DNA of 64,000 bases, taken from positions 2,609,501-2,673,500 of the forward strand of contig JBBBDQ010001186.1 of assembly GCA_037127315.1 (NCBI GenBank). The letters are read 5' to 3'. Position numbers and translations under genes: made by a program. This stretch comes from Ascarosepion bandense. Taxonomy: Eukaryota; Mollusca; Cephalopoda; Sepiida; Sepiidae. A model generated the notes under the pieces. That model did no database searches. It worked only from the letters and a program-made list of their open reading frames with translations, and had not been told where the DNA came from. Below are positions 20,996 to 31,854 of the stretch, piece by piece (position 1 is the stretch's first letter; every line of letters begins with the position of its first letter).

Positions 20996-21345
20996 TAGTA
21001 GATAGATCTATCTATCGCCCGGTTCACACTCCACCCACCTCTATTGGACAGGTTAAGAGGCTCATCCCTTGTTCCCTGTTTAGGATGTGGTTTCCGGCTT
21101 TCTCTTTTCCAATCTTCTCACTTTGTTTTTGTTTTTTTTTTCAATTGGAGTAGATAGATCTATCTATCACCCGGTTCCCACTCCACCCACGTCTATTGAA
21201 CAGGTTAAGAGGCTCATCCCTTGTTCCCTGTTTAGGATGTGGTTTCCGGCTTTTTCTTTTTCTTTTCCAATCTTTTCACTTTTACGTAGCCCCCTGCACA
21301 TCAGTGGCGTTACCGCCTTGCTCGGGGTGATACGATTAAAAAAAA
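20996..21345 (+). mobile_element. LINE-A 3' UTR, tandem pair
   Basis: Two consecutive LINE-A 3' UTR pieces each start with TAGATAGATCTATCTATC (20999 and 21151) and contain AGGTTAAGAGGCTCATCCC. The first is truncated in a T-run near 21140; the second runs to the terminus CTCGGGGTGATACGATT plus an A-run (about 21345). The palindromic AGATCTATCT start recurs in both. Confidence 0.8.
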
Positions 21346-21389
21346 AAGGTCACCAATTTCACGAAACAACGAATTAATCTAGTCTGCTA

Positions 21390-21615
21390 TTGTCCAGAAG
21401 GTACAACAGCCGAAATGTGATAACAACAACAAAGATGAAGACAATAGTCAGACTATAAATAGTGCAAATACTGTAGTTAATATCTCAGATTTAATAGGTT
21501 ATCCAGATCAATATACACCTGAGGAAGGGTGGAGGGAGGGCACAACGGTCGAAACGTTGTGGTAACAACAACAAAGATAAGGACAATTGTCGGAATATAA
21601 ATAGTGTAAATAATG
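21390..21615 (+). repeat. Dispersed repeat M, two copies
   Basis: Two direct copies (about 21390-21480 and 21515-21615). Each holds CGAAA(T/C)GT, then TAACAACAACAAAGAT and ATAAATAGTG(C/T)AAAT. The second contains ACACCTGAGGAAGG before GGTCGAAACGTTGTGG. Other copies lie at 20750-20823 (minus), 25125-25212, 27370-27412 and 31405-31505. CTGANGA followed by GAAAC resembles a hammerhead core. Confidence 0.65.
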
Positions 21616-21629
21616 ATAACTTCTTATCA

Positions 21630-22310
21630 TAGAAATTCAGACAAATGGTCATAAGCAAAAAGAGCAGCTCAAAATGCCAAATACAGGTGGGGGATACTAA
21701 AATCAAGCAGGTACAAAAATTTAAATACCAGGGAAGTGCTCTAATAGAAGACGGAAAGTCCGACACAGAGATCCGAAGGCGAATTGGCATGGCGAAAAAG
21801 CATTCCAGAAGTTGAGTAAAGTATTAAGAAACAGGACAATTTCGCTAGAAACAAAGAGGAGAGTACTGGATTGCTATGTGATGTTGCTTCTTCAATATGA
21901 CAGTAAATGTTGGACAATATCTTCGAAGATGAAGGAAAAACTTGAAGCAGCTGAAATGTGGTTCTACAGAAGGATGCTGCAGATATCATGGATTGAGCAT
22001 GTGAGCAATGATGAGGTTTTGGAAATGATGGAAACGAAAAGGAAATTAATACTGAGCATCAAGAAAAGACAACTAATGTTCCTGGGACATGCAATGAGGA
22101 AGGAGTGCTTGGAGAACTGATACTGACAGGCTAGATAGATGAAAAAGGGGACAAGGGAAAGCAGCGGATAACATATTTCAAGGACCTGATCAGGTGGATG
22201 ACGGAACGAGGGTTGTATGGTGCAATAGGAGATAGCGTGCTAAGAGCCACCAGGGATAGGAAGATGTGGAAATCCATGATTGCCTAAGTCCTGAAAGGAC
22301 ATGGTACGGA
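21630..22310 (+). pseudogene. LINE-R C-terminal relic
   Basis: The RTE-like C-terminal region in plus orientation. It reads QVGDTKIKQVQKFKYQGSA, DGKSDTEIRRRIGMAKKA, then in frame 21812-22120 KVLRNRTISLETKRRVLDC, AEMWFYRRMLQISWIEHV and KRQLMFLGHAMRKECLEN. It continues out of frame to the 3' end near GTCCTGAAAGGACATGGTAC (about 22310). One frameshift occurs near 21805. The RT core is absent from this copy. Confidence 0.8.
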
Positions 22311-23111
22311 AAAGAAAAAAAAAGACTCTTTCGAAGTGGAAAAATGAATTGTGCTAAAGTGGTTTTATTTTGCTCTTTAAAAAATTTAAATGATTTTAAT
22401 TAGTTGAAAATTTTTATTAAAGATTAAATATATATTGGGTAAGCCGAAAAGCTACAGAGGGGTTTGAAAATTTAATAATTTAAAACAATTAATTCTGTTT
22501 TGTGTTTTCCTTTACAAATTTTAAAACAAAGACCTTAGCAATTAACCATGGAATGTATTACGTGTCATGATATTACAAACTCAAAACAAAAAAAAACCAA
22601 AACAAAAAATAAACGTGTTATTAAAAATTCGAAATCCCTTCATAACCTTTGATCCAGCTTGTGTGTTCTTTGAGTAATATGGAAGCTGGCAATATTTTAT
22701 TGATTAAAATAAAAATAAAAAAAATAAAAAAAAAGAAACGTAGCAAAATGTTTTGTAAAAAGTTTAAGTGAGAAGGAAGAAAATGAAAACAAACTACACT
22801 TTTTTTTCTGTTTTCTTTTTTTTGAATGAAGCCAATTAAATTAAATGTTAAATGTTGAAAAGAGGGGATGTGGATGAAGTAAGGGCCAATATTCGGAAAT
22901 GTGAAATCACGTGACAACGCCAGTCTCTTTCAGTTTTGGAGAGAAACAAAATCTTCTATATATTTCGCTTCGCACAAGAGTACTGCAGAAATGTTCGACT
23001 ATTATTACGGTTTTCGATTCACTTGAACTTGTTCTTTGTTTGCTGACATTCCTCGTTAAAAACTTCTCCTTCGGAAGAAAGCCTTTCCCGGTTTCCTTTT
23101 AAACAGTTCTT
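22311..23111. other. Unassigned AT-rich sequence
   Basis: No recognisable gene. A 98-codon minus-strand frame (22621-22917) is Phe/Ile rich because it crosses A/T runs and is not considered real. Confidence 0.5.
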
Positions 23112-23570
23112 TCCGGCTTTAAATCATTCGAGCTTAAGTTATTCAGGCTTTAAAGCTTTCAGACCTTAAGCTTTTCGGGCTTTTGAACTTTCGGGCTTTA
23201 AGTCATTTGGCATTTGGGGTTTTAGTCTTTCGGGCTTTAAGTTATTCGGGCTTTAAAGCGTTCAGGCCTTAAGCTTTTCGGGCTTTTGAACTTTTGAGCT
23301 TTAAGTCATTTGGCATTTGGGGTTTTAGTCTTTCGGGCTTTAAGTTATTCGGGTTTTAAAGCTTTCAGGCCTTAAGCTTTTCGGGCTTTTGAACTTTCGA
23401 GCTTTAAGTCATTTGGCATTTGGGGTTTTAGTCTTTCGGGCTTTAAGTTATTCGGGCTTTAAAGCTTTCAGGCCTTAAGCTTTTCGGGCTTTTGGACTTT
23501 CGAGCTTTAAGTCATTTGGCATTTGGGGTTTTAGTCTTTCGGGCTTTAAGTTATTCGGGCTTTAAGTCTT
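23112..23570 (+). repeat. 103-bp minisatellite, about 4.4 units
   Basis: The box GGCATTTGGGG occurs at 23209, 23312, 23415 and 23518, an exact 103-bp period. Inside each unit, shorter subrepeats built on (C/A)TTTCGGGCTTTAAG recur about six times, so the array is two-level. Units differ by only a few substitutions. Confidence 0.95.
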
Positions 23571-24522
23571 ACAGCAAGGTCTGCTTTTTCTTTTTCTCTT
23601 GGGATTTTTTTTGCTAATTCACCTCAAATAATGTAAAATTACTTATCATAAATATTAATTCATCCCAAGAAATTATTAATTTTAAATCAAAATTATTTTA
23701 ACTTACCTCGCAAAACATTAATTCTCAAATTACCAAAAATCAGGGAGTTATTTATATTTTGTAAGTACGGCTGATATTGGAGCTACTTATAAGGGATTAT
23801 TTACAATTAAAAAAAATAAGAAAAACTCTGTTTTCGGGGTGAGCAGAAACGGAACCCCACACTTAAAGATAGAGAAACCAGAGTTGCCCACATTTAGCAC
23901 GATCGCAAATACCAACCCAACCGAAGTGCACTGGGAAAATTTTGGAGAAATTAATGTGAATTTTAGTAAATATATAAATATATTTTATTTTGGGGTGAAT
24001 TAACAGAAAGGATCCTTTTCCTGTTTTCGGGTTGCTTCGAAGTAGAGAGCTATGTTGCCGAATCGTTTCAGTGGATTCATTTAAACTACATTCGAGCGGT
24101 GCCGAGTAAGGGTCAATCTAAGGTTCTCGATTCCAGTTAAGGTCTGCAGATACGAGTCGATAAAACTATCTTTTGAATAGTTTAGTTAAAATAGACTTGC
24201 TTGCTGCTAAAATATTTTCTGTAGACTTAAAATGTTTTAAGAGCTGTAAGTTTTTTGTACACTTCCTAAGGCTCTTTTAAGGGTTAAGTATTTCTTTATT
24301 TAAACATTTCTAAGCTCAGGTTTTTGCCGAATTTGAAAAAGGAAAAGTAAACAGTTTCTTGAAAAAGAAATTCGTTAAAAATATTTTTTCTATCGCTTTC
24401 AAAGAAATAACGTTTTCCTAAGTCCATGAGGCTTTTTTTTAATAATAATGTACAAAGCCGAACAGTTACCTGAGATAAGGCTTACAGAGTAAGATCCACG
24501 GTTTATATGGATATAAGTCGAT
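23571..24522. other. Unassigned sequence
   Basis: No gene, terminal repeat or known family is recognised. The region is AT-rich with occasional GC patches. Confidence 0.5.
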
Positions 24523-25092
24523 TTTTATAGCACTGCTGAAGAAGCCAGGTACAAACGAGTGCGAACTACTCAGAACTATCAGCTTAATGAGTCACATTAC
24601 AATACTGCTTGTCAGAATCCTGATGAATAGAGCGAGAAGCAGAATCAAACCAGTGATAGAACAGGAACAGTGCGGGTTCGTCGAAGACACTGGAACAAGG
24701 AACGTTAAATTTATGATTAGGACGCTTTCCGAAAGGGCAATACATATGAAGAAGGACTTGTATCTATGTTTTATTGAATATGCGAAAGCATTCGACAAAA
24801 TACGCCACAAAGAATTGATGGAGATGCTCAGCAGCCTTGATATTTTTAGGAAAGACATCAGAGTAATCAAGAATCTCTACTGGCTGCAAACCGCCTGCAA
24901 ACCGCCTGCATACGGACAGGTAAAGATTTCAGCAGATTTACAAAGATAGAAAGAGGCTTAAGACAAGGATGTGTCTTTTCACTGGTTTTGTTCAACTTGA
25001 ACAGCGAAAATATTTTGAGATCCCCAGATGCTACGCCAGGATTTGTTAATGAACAACATAAGGTATGCAGATGATACTGTGCTGATATCCAG
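24523..25092 (+). pseudogene. LINE-R RT core relic
   Basis: Plus-strand frame (from about 24525) reads FIALLKKPGTNECELLRTI, then SLMSHITILLVRILMNRA and EQEQCGFVEDTGTRN. FIEYAKAFDKIRHKELM (motif A with the catalytic Asp) follows, then IRVIKNLYWLQTA. After a frameshift and a small duplication (CAAACCGCCTGC twice) come RGLRQGCVFSLVLFNLN and NNIRYADDTVLIS (YADD). It is truncated on both sides and is RTE clade by its FIDYxKAFD motif and order. Confidence 0.85.
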
Positions 25093-25124
25093 CATCCCAG
25101 CGATGGATCGTATGTACGACTTCT

Positions 25125-25212
25125 AATGCTCTGAAGATGGTCGGAGCGTACAGCAGCCGAAACGTCGTGAATATGGCAACAAAAATGAGGACAACAATAG
25201 TGTGAATAGGCA
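25125..25212 (+). repeat. Dispersed repeat M
   Basis: CTCTGAAGATGGTCGGAGCG, then GCAGCCGAAACGTCGTG and ACAAAAATGAGGACAACAAT. It adjoins the end of the LINE-R relic and carries CTGAAGA...GAAAC. Confidence 0.65.
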
Positions 25213-25216
25213 ATAA

Positions 25217-25455
25217 CATGTACGGTGTGGTGAAATGGATATCAGCTCAGAACGAGTTCAAGTTCAAGTTGAATCCGTTGCACTCACATGCGCGCAAATA
25301 CTCTTGAGAAAGGTGGGAAATACACATCTTCTCCCTCCAACTATGGGTTAAATAGCAGGACAAATTGGGTTCTATAGCATTAGTTGGCAAGCAGTCTACC
25401 ACAGAAAGTAATAGCAACTTACCGCAGGAAAATCTTCTGACCAGTCGGTCATGTC
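25217..25455 (+). mobile_element. SINE-A, diverged
   Basis: Plus-strand copy with a head GGTGTGGTGAAATGGATATC, a shortened anticodon-side region, the body block GGGTTCTATAGC and a tail truncated after CAGTCGGTCATGTC. The internal CTTGGGAAAGG box is altered. Confidence 0.75.
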
Positions 25456-26003
25456 AGATTAAATAAATTGCAAACATTGTATCTGCTTATTTTTAATAAA
25501 ATCCGTTCATACTCAAGGATAATCTTTCGTGTATTATAAATGAAAGATGTGTTATAATTGAAAGATGTCAGAAATGAGCTGCAACGTTGACAGATGTTAT
25601 TTATTAATTTCTCGATGTTCCCAAGTACTTTCAATCTCCTTCCGATATGATTTCGAGGGGTGTGAGTTGTGGTAACAAGAAATAACCGTAAAACTGTGTT
25701 ACTAAAAATGACTGAAAATTTTCTTCTTGCTTCAAATATAACGGTTGACAAATAGCTTAGCGTTTATTAGAACGTGAAAATAATCCAAAATAGAATTTTT
25801 TTCTGTTGTATTTTCATGGTCATGTACGTGCTGAAATACGAAAAAAATGTTTTTTTTACAAACATTTTAGAACATTACTACAGTATTGATTGCTAATTAT
25901 ATTAATTGACGGCTATTGTTTGCAATTTATATAATCTGACATGTCTAAAAGAAAATTTGCTGCCTAAACACGCACACACACACACACACACTTACACACA
26001 CAC

Positions 26004-26042
<39 letters not shown>
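25446..26042. repeat. Repeat H fragments and microsatellite
   Basis: At 25446-25545 (minus) and 25905-25975 (plus) lie pieces of a repeat also found at 55510-55640. Shared strings include TTTGCAATTTAT and AAAAGAAAATTTGCTGCC. The plus-strand copy ends directly in (CA)n(TA)n (25970-26042), exactly as in the copy at 55.6 kb. Confidence 0.65.
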
Positions 26043-26048
<6 letters not shown>

Positions 26049-27364
26049 CTTCACAAATGAAACGTACTTTTGCCGTGGATATATATAGAAAAATTATGTA
26101 CATGTTCTAAAATATAATTTATAATAAATATTCACAACTCTATATATTATATATTAAGCACTGTTTTAAATTAATGTTTTTGGACATTGTAAGAATTCTT
26201 TCTTCGTTATGTATTCACTCGGATATATATATATATATATTCCTTCCTGTCGCGCTCGCCTGGTGGGGATAATCTGTGAGTAAACAACTAATAATCGTCT
26301 CAAATATTTTTGCCCTCATTTTTTACGACAGGGGTACACTCGTATTGGAAGAATTTTATTGTGCTTTAAACATTCTGATGCTAAAGCGAATTAAGAAATC
26401 AAGTTTTTTAAAGTATGGAGTTTCTGTATATATCCTGGAATTTGCTAATTCTATTTGAGAACGTTGTGATGATGGAATTTGTAAGAACCTGTTTTTTGAG
26501 CTAAGCGAGTTCTGCTGCACAACTTTATAAAGTTAAGGTTTATAAGAAGCCTGGTGGGAGTTCAAATTTTAATTGAAACGTGTTGGGGAGAAGCACTATG
26601 AAACTTAACAGAGCGAAACTTAATTTGGTTTTAATCTTCCTTAAAAATATCTGGAACTGTGTCAGTTGATTCGCACAGTTGAACCTCGTCAGAAATCTGC
26701 TGCAACAGCCTTCAGTCTTTCTTTGACTCAACCATTCTACAAAACAAAAAGGCATTGCTTGAGGAACTACATGTCATTTCTGAAGTTTGAAGTTATAACA
26801 GCTGAAGTATGATAGTAAAAATTCTTAACATTTTTAAATACCTTTCTAGTGAAAACTATTTACACGGATAAATATGAATTTGTTTTATTTGGCTGAGAAT
26901 TAACCCTGTGACCTCTCCTTACATTTATTTTTTACGAGTTTGAATTTCTTAACCCATTAAGATTGTAGACGCGCCTCATGTACTGCTGTCGTAATAGCAG
27001 TGATGTTTCCTGGGCAAGATAGCCCGACGGTGCCCAACTCTCTCCAGACTTCATAGTTTTTCTTTTCCTAGACTAGTTGCTAACCAAAGTTTATATAATC
27101 CATTGTATCTACATCCTGGGAGAATAAGAGATAGACTCATACTTTTCCCAAGAACTTCTGAGAGGAGGGACGGGGTAACCTTATGGCCAAATGAAACTGG
27201 CAAACCATTGCACTATTTCACCTTAAATTTTGCCATGAATCACAAATACTATTGGTGACCACAACGAGACAAAATGGGCTAACTGGATAAATAAATAAAT
27301 GAATGTAGAATGTGTGACAGAGAAAGAGTCAAACACATACACACTTTTAAAAGTTTTAAAAATT
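26043..27364. other. Unassigned; weak repeat F and SINE-like tail
   Basis: The segment 26090-26190 is similar to 41590-41690 (both contain TACATGTTCTAAA and TGTTTTAAATTA). Around 27190-27300, GAAACTGGCAAACCATTGCA, then GGTGACCACAACGAGAC and a TAAATAAATAAATGAATG tail resemble the 3' tail style of RTE-mobilised SINEs. A 71-codon minus-strand frame at 26540-26755 has no motif. Confidence 0.35.
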
Positions 27365-27369
27365 CCTAG

Positions 27370-27412
27370 CTCATGAAGAAGGCCGAAAAAGCCGAAACGT
27401 CATGTTATTCTT
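27370..27412 (+). repeat. Repeat M-like core
   Basis: CTCATGAAGAAGGCCGAAAA, then GCCGAAACGTCATG. It has a short GGC/GCC stem before GAAAC, as in other M copies, but reads CATGAAGA rather than CTGANGA. Confidence 0.5.
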
Positions 27413-27590
27413 TTCTTTCTTTTTAATTTTATTAAGAATTTTTAGCACGTTAATAAATATAATGAGTATGTAACAATGTAGAATGGCCAAAAAAAAAAAC
27501 AAAAAAAAAATTAGCCAGGAGAAGTAAACTATATCTATTTTAAAATTTAATTACGTAATCGCAACTCAACATAAAACACATTATTTGGAA

Positions 27591-28859
27591 CTAGTATGAA
27601 GTAGGTCTTCTTTTTGCTAGTTTCGGTGCTTGTATTCGATTTTTCATGGATTTGATCAAGTTATCCACAATCAGTCAGTCAGTTGAGTGCCATACGTGAT
27701 ATACGCTTTCGGCGATCATGTTTCGAAAAAGACATGACTGACTGGGCAGAAGATTATCCCGCAGTAGGTTGCCATTGCTTTCTGCAGTAGACTGGTTTCC
27801 TAGCCAATGCTATAGAACCCAATCTGTCCTATTATGTAACCCATAACTGGAGAGAAAAGACGGATTAATACCTTTCCTAAGGTTATTTGTGCGTCAGTGA
27901 ATGCATGGAATTCAACTGGAATTTGAATTTGTCGTTTCGATTCGATATCCACTGCACCACAACGCACATCCACAATCATCTGATCCATATTTTGTGACTC
28001 TTTTAACAATGTTACTTTAAGGGTTGCTGCTGACATGATTTTGGTTGCACGTTCTCGAAATTTTCGGTCAAGGTGCTCTCAAAAGTGCTTTATTCGATTC
28101 ATTTCAGGACTTTGGGCAGTGACCCATGACAGTGACTTGATTCCTTGCAATTCCTTCAAGATCTTTGATACTTTGCTCTTATGACATAGTGCTCCATCTT
28201 CTTGAAAAAGGGTAGACATTCTTGTCAATCTAATTGGTTACAATCATTAGGAGTAGTTCTTTATCTAATATTTGACAGTATTTTGGACAATTCAACCGCA
28301 CGTCAACAAGAATCAGCTCCGATTTCCCTCCAAACTAGAAAGCGCCTTACACCAATATTCAAATCCATCGATGTTTCACTTTCGCCTGCAAAACATTCAG
28401 TATTCCAAGTATCATTATGATTTCTTCAAACAAAAACTTTCTCAAATTCGAATATTGGCAGAATTTATTTTCATCTGACCAAATAACAGAATTCCAAAAT
28501 TCATAATTTTTCCTCTTGAATTCTCTCACTCACTCCATACGCCATTTTTTTTTGTTAACCTCCGAAATTAAGAGAGTCTTTCTTGCAACTCTTCTTTGAT
28601 TATATAGCTCTTTCAGAAATTTTCTAACAGCATATCGTGATATTTCCTCGCTGTTGGCGACATCTTTGACACTCTGACGACGGTTTCTAGGGACTTCCCT
28701 CTTCAGCGCCGTTTTTGTTCGCTCAGACAGGAGGTTTGATCTTCCTGAACGTTGTTCCACACGGCAATGTCCTTTTTCACTAAATTTATTGACAATATTA
28801 TTAATCGTTTTCATGATTAACATGGAAAAACCTAGTAATTTCTCAATTTGACTTGCCAC
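27591..28859 (-). pseudogene. Tc1-type transposase pseudogene, SINE-split
   Basis: The minus-strand frame 28859-28530 reads MIMKTINNIVNKFSEKG-like helix-turn-helix sequence, GRSNLLSERTKTALKREV, and SRYAVRKFLKELYNQRRVA. Continuation in other frames gives KNYEFWNSVIWSDENKFCQ (first catalytic Asp in SDE), then TAQSPEMN and EHLDRKFRERATK near 28100-28040. After a SINE-A insertion (27673-27967) the coding sequence resumes as NLIKSMKNRIQAPKLAKRR and stops at 27591. Start at about 28859 is provisional. Several frameshifts and stops kill it. It is Tc1-like by the WSDE and SPxxNxIExxWxxLxR pattern. Confidence 0.8.
27673..27967 (-). mobile_element. SINE-A with 10-bp target duplication
   Basis: Full-length minus-strand copy inserted in the Tc1 pseudogene. 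ATCCACAATC flanks it on both sides (27663-27672 and 27968-27977), which defines both ends: GTGCGTTGTGGTGCAGTGGA at the head and ACTGACTGACT at the tail. Part of the anticodon-side region is shortened. Confidence 0.92.
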
Positions 28860-29718
28860 ACCGATCCCATCCTAGTATTTACCCTCGTTGAAATTCACCC
28901 AATTTCTTAAATTCCGCGAACTTTCATTGCAAAATATAAGTCAACTATCGTTCACAGATGAGAGTAGCGTGGATGACCTGGCTTATAAGCCGCCGGTTTC
29001 CTATATAAAGAACGTCTTAATGCTGAAGTTGAAAGAGTTGGTTCACGGCCGTAGAAGCATACGGTTGTGTGTCATCGGATCTCTCCGATGAGGGGGATGC
29101 TGACAAGAGAGACCAGAACCGTGTGTGCGCCCCCTCCCCCGCTGGAGTAAGTTTGCTGACAATTCGGAGCAATCAACCACCTAACCGAGGACGTCTTTGT
29201 AAGAAAAAGCGGAGTAAAATATGTTTTATATTGGTCCTATTGTTTCAGACGGAGGCTTGTCGCAGATTGTATTTGTTGTGCAGTTACAACGAAAAGACAA
29301 GAAAGAGGAAGAATAAGATTATGAAATGATCATATGAAACTGATATTTTGTGAAAGAGGTCGGATTGAGTAGTTCCCGACAAGAAGATTTATGATTTGAA
29401 AAGTTTAAGCCCCGAAATTGCTGCAGATTGTTGAAATTTATAAGTCGCTCAAGGACTTTCAGAAATGTCGTCGTCGTAGCGGTCGCAGTGAAAAAACGCT
29501 GAGTATATGAAACTTAACGTTCGTCGCTAGCACGACAACAATCGATATTGCATCATCCGTTCAGCACCTTTGCAAGACACATGATCCCAGCGTTTTATTT
29601 GAAAAGTGTTATATATCTTCTGAGACGATTTAACAACAGGTGAACCATACACACTCTCTCTCAGTTGTTTGTTCGGCTTTCTACGGACATTATTTTTTTC
29701 TTTCTATTTATTTATTTT
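28860..29718. other. Unassigned; GC-richer 29000-29200
   Basis: An 86-codon plus-strand frame (29069-29329) has no recognisable motif. Around 29450-29510 one frame reads LKDFQKCRRRSGRSEKTLS, vaguely like a Tc1 linker, but too little remains for a call. Confidence 0.35.
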
Positions 29719-30367
29719 TAATCATCTCACCCCAAGCAAGGCATTCCACTGCCACTATTGCGCATGGGGCTACATAGGGGAAGGTAAAGAGAAGGAGTGG
29801 TTAGACATAGGGAATATCAGGAGGAAGGTGACAGATGAGTAAGGATACCGAGGATGAGGGTTGGGCAGATGGGAAGAGTGATTGATAGAATGGGAGCAGG
29901 TTAGTGTGTTAGGAGGTGTCTATTGACATTACATTTTAACTCCTGGAGATTGTAGCCGTCGGGGAAGTAATCGTGTGGAAGGGAATTCCACAGTCGAGAA
30001 GTGCGAGGAAAGAAACTGTTGGAGTAGAAGTTGCGGTTGCATTTTATCGGTTTCACTGTAAAAGGGTGGGATCTAGTTGCTAATCTAGTATCTCGTGCAA
30101 ATTCGTATTTAGGGGGAACCAGTGATCTAAGTTCATCAGAGCAGAAGCCGTAAAAGTATTTATAGAAGAGACACAGAGAAGCCACGTCGCGCCAGTGGGA
30201 GAGAGACTGCAGGCGGTCTGCCAAGTCGGTATCTATCACATTACAGACCCTCCTCTGAACCTTATCGAGAAGCCCGAGGAGAATAGCAGGGGCACCCGAC
30301 CAGATATGGCAGCAGTATTCAATGCACGGGCGGATGGTAGATTTATATATGTGCAGGATAGATTTTT
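29719..30367 (-). mobile_element. LINE-A 3' fragment
   Basis: Minus-strand copy ending at 29719 with GGGGTGAGATGATTAAAAAT in element orientation. The coding relic 30239-29901 reads MIDTDLADRLQSLSHW, VASLCLFYKYFYGFC, PPKYEFARDTRLATRSHPF and FFPRTSRLWNSLPHDYFP. Upstream it extends to HIYKSTIRPCIEYCCHIW near 30360. The reading frame of this part is nearly intact, so the copy is fairly young. Confidence 0.85.
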
Positions 30368-30957
30368 GCTGTATTCTAAATATTTAACACCGGCTGCCCC
30401 AGTCAGGTCTACCGGTTTCCCCAGTCAGTCAGCCGGCTCCCCCAGGCAAGTCTACATCTTCAGTCGACCGTGAATGAACAACACTTTTACTTTCTGGATC
30501 TAATAATCACAACGTGGGCAGAAAGCAGATTTAAACCAGTGAGCCGGTTGACTGACCTGCGGATGCTCAGGGACCTACAGCCAACCCCTTGAGTTCGGTT
30601 AAGATCAAATAGATACCTCAACCCGAAGAGGAACACACCAAAGGTTGAGAGGCGAGAGTGGAAGAGTTAGGTCTGGTGCACGTTGATCGGAATAGGCCCG
30701 TATAACTCCCGAGGGACAAAAGGGTTAAATATATGGTGCCGTGATAACCAATATTCGACCCAAGGGGCGAGAGTGTTAAAGAGTGACAAAGCTATAATTT
30801 ATATATTAATATAAAATATACATTTTTTCCTGGCCGGTAGCACAACTCTGAGTTTCAAGCATGTCACAATTATCAGGTGCTGATTGATTGAGTGATTAAT
30901 TATAGACGATCGCATTAAACAAACTGTCGCCGCTGGGTGTTGACCTCAATATTCACT
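30368..30957. other. Unassigned GC-richer block
   Basis: About 30380-30760 is GC-rich with an imperfect internal repeat (CCAGTCAGTC, CCGGCTCCCC, CCGGTTTCCC). The 92-codon frame 30195-30473 crosses from LINE-A antisense into this block and is a chance frame. No element class is assigned. Confidence 0.4.
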
Positions 30958-30992
<35 letters not shown>

Positions 30993-31106
30993 ATGTGTGT
31001 GTGGGGGGTTGGGTGGTTGTGTGTGTGTGTTTGTGTGTGTGTGTGAGGGGGGTTTTGGTGGTTGTGTGTGTGTGTGCGTGTGTTTGTGTGTGTGTGTGTG
31101 TGTGTG
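30958..31106. repeat. (TA)n(TG)n with G-rich insertions
   Basis: A compound tract of TA then TG units interrupted by related GGGGGGTTGGGTGGTTG and GGGGGGTTTTGGTGGTTG segments. The two GT-G segments point to an internal duplication of about 50 bp. Confidence 0.85.
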
Positions 31107-31854
31107 GCTGTTACTCATAAGTCCCATAGAACTCACTGACAAGTATAGGGCATAACTCTCAAAGTTGCTAGGCTTTCCGTCGTAAATAGTTTTTTTTTTT
31201 TACGGGATAGGGTTGCAAGTCCCATGCTAAATCGCTTTTTAATTGTAACTAATATTTCTTGAATTGTTGCCTACTAAGGCTGAAGTGCCCAGTCTTCGAA
31301 TTTCTTGATGAGTTAAAACTGATACTGAAATATTCAGAAGAGGCATGGAACGTGAAACTAGAAAAATCTACCCAAGTAGACAAATTAAACGGTTCGGTTC
31401 GAAATTCTAATCACTGAAGTAGGCCGGAACATACAAAACGAAACAACGCGAATATGACAATAAAGATGAGGACAACAGTTCAAACAATGTAAATAGTTTA
31501 AACACGAGATTAGATATCACATTAGCAATGTTTTCTTTGTTACTAAAAATATTGTCCTATGTTTTATTACTTTGCTGAGTTTCTGAAAGGCATTTCTGCT
31601 AATCCAATACATCTTGTAATTACTATTCTTCTTAAAAGCTTATTTGTGTCTCTGGCATTATCGGCATTTATCGCTCACACCATACCTCTGACGCTTTAAG
31701 TCCCTTCTTAGTCTGTGAGGAAATATTTCAGTATACACTGCTATACAGGAGATAAAATATTATACAGCATTTCAACAATATTTGCTGTGCTTCTAATGGC
31801 ATTTTCTGTTGTGTTTTTTTATTTTGCTTAGTTTCGAATATTTGCTATTCGAAT
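31107..31854. other. Unassigned; repeat M at 31405-31505
   Basis: A repeat M copy reads AATCACTGAAGTAGGCCGGA, then ACGAAACAACGCGAATATG and AAAGATGAGGACAACAGTTC. The rest shows no gene. Confidence 0.45.

Noticed and set aside
22621..22917. 98-codon minus-strand ORF with hydrophobic stretches suggesting a membrane protein
   Set aside because: The Phe/Ile-rich part comes from A/T runs, with no other support.
23112..23570. Regular repeats considered as a CRISPR-like array
   Set aside because: The 103-bp units are contiguous with no unique spacers, and the setting is eukaryotic.
29069..29329. 86-codon plus-strand ORF as a host exon
   Set aside because: No motif; a GTAAGT donor-like site near 29148 stands alone without an acceptor or second exon.
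30937..31155. G-rich runs as a quadruplex or switch-like region
   Set aside because: G-runs are few and embedded in a TG microsatellite, with no repeated G-triplet pattern of sufficient density.
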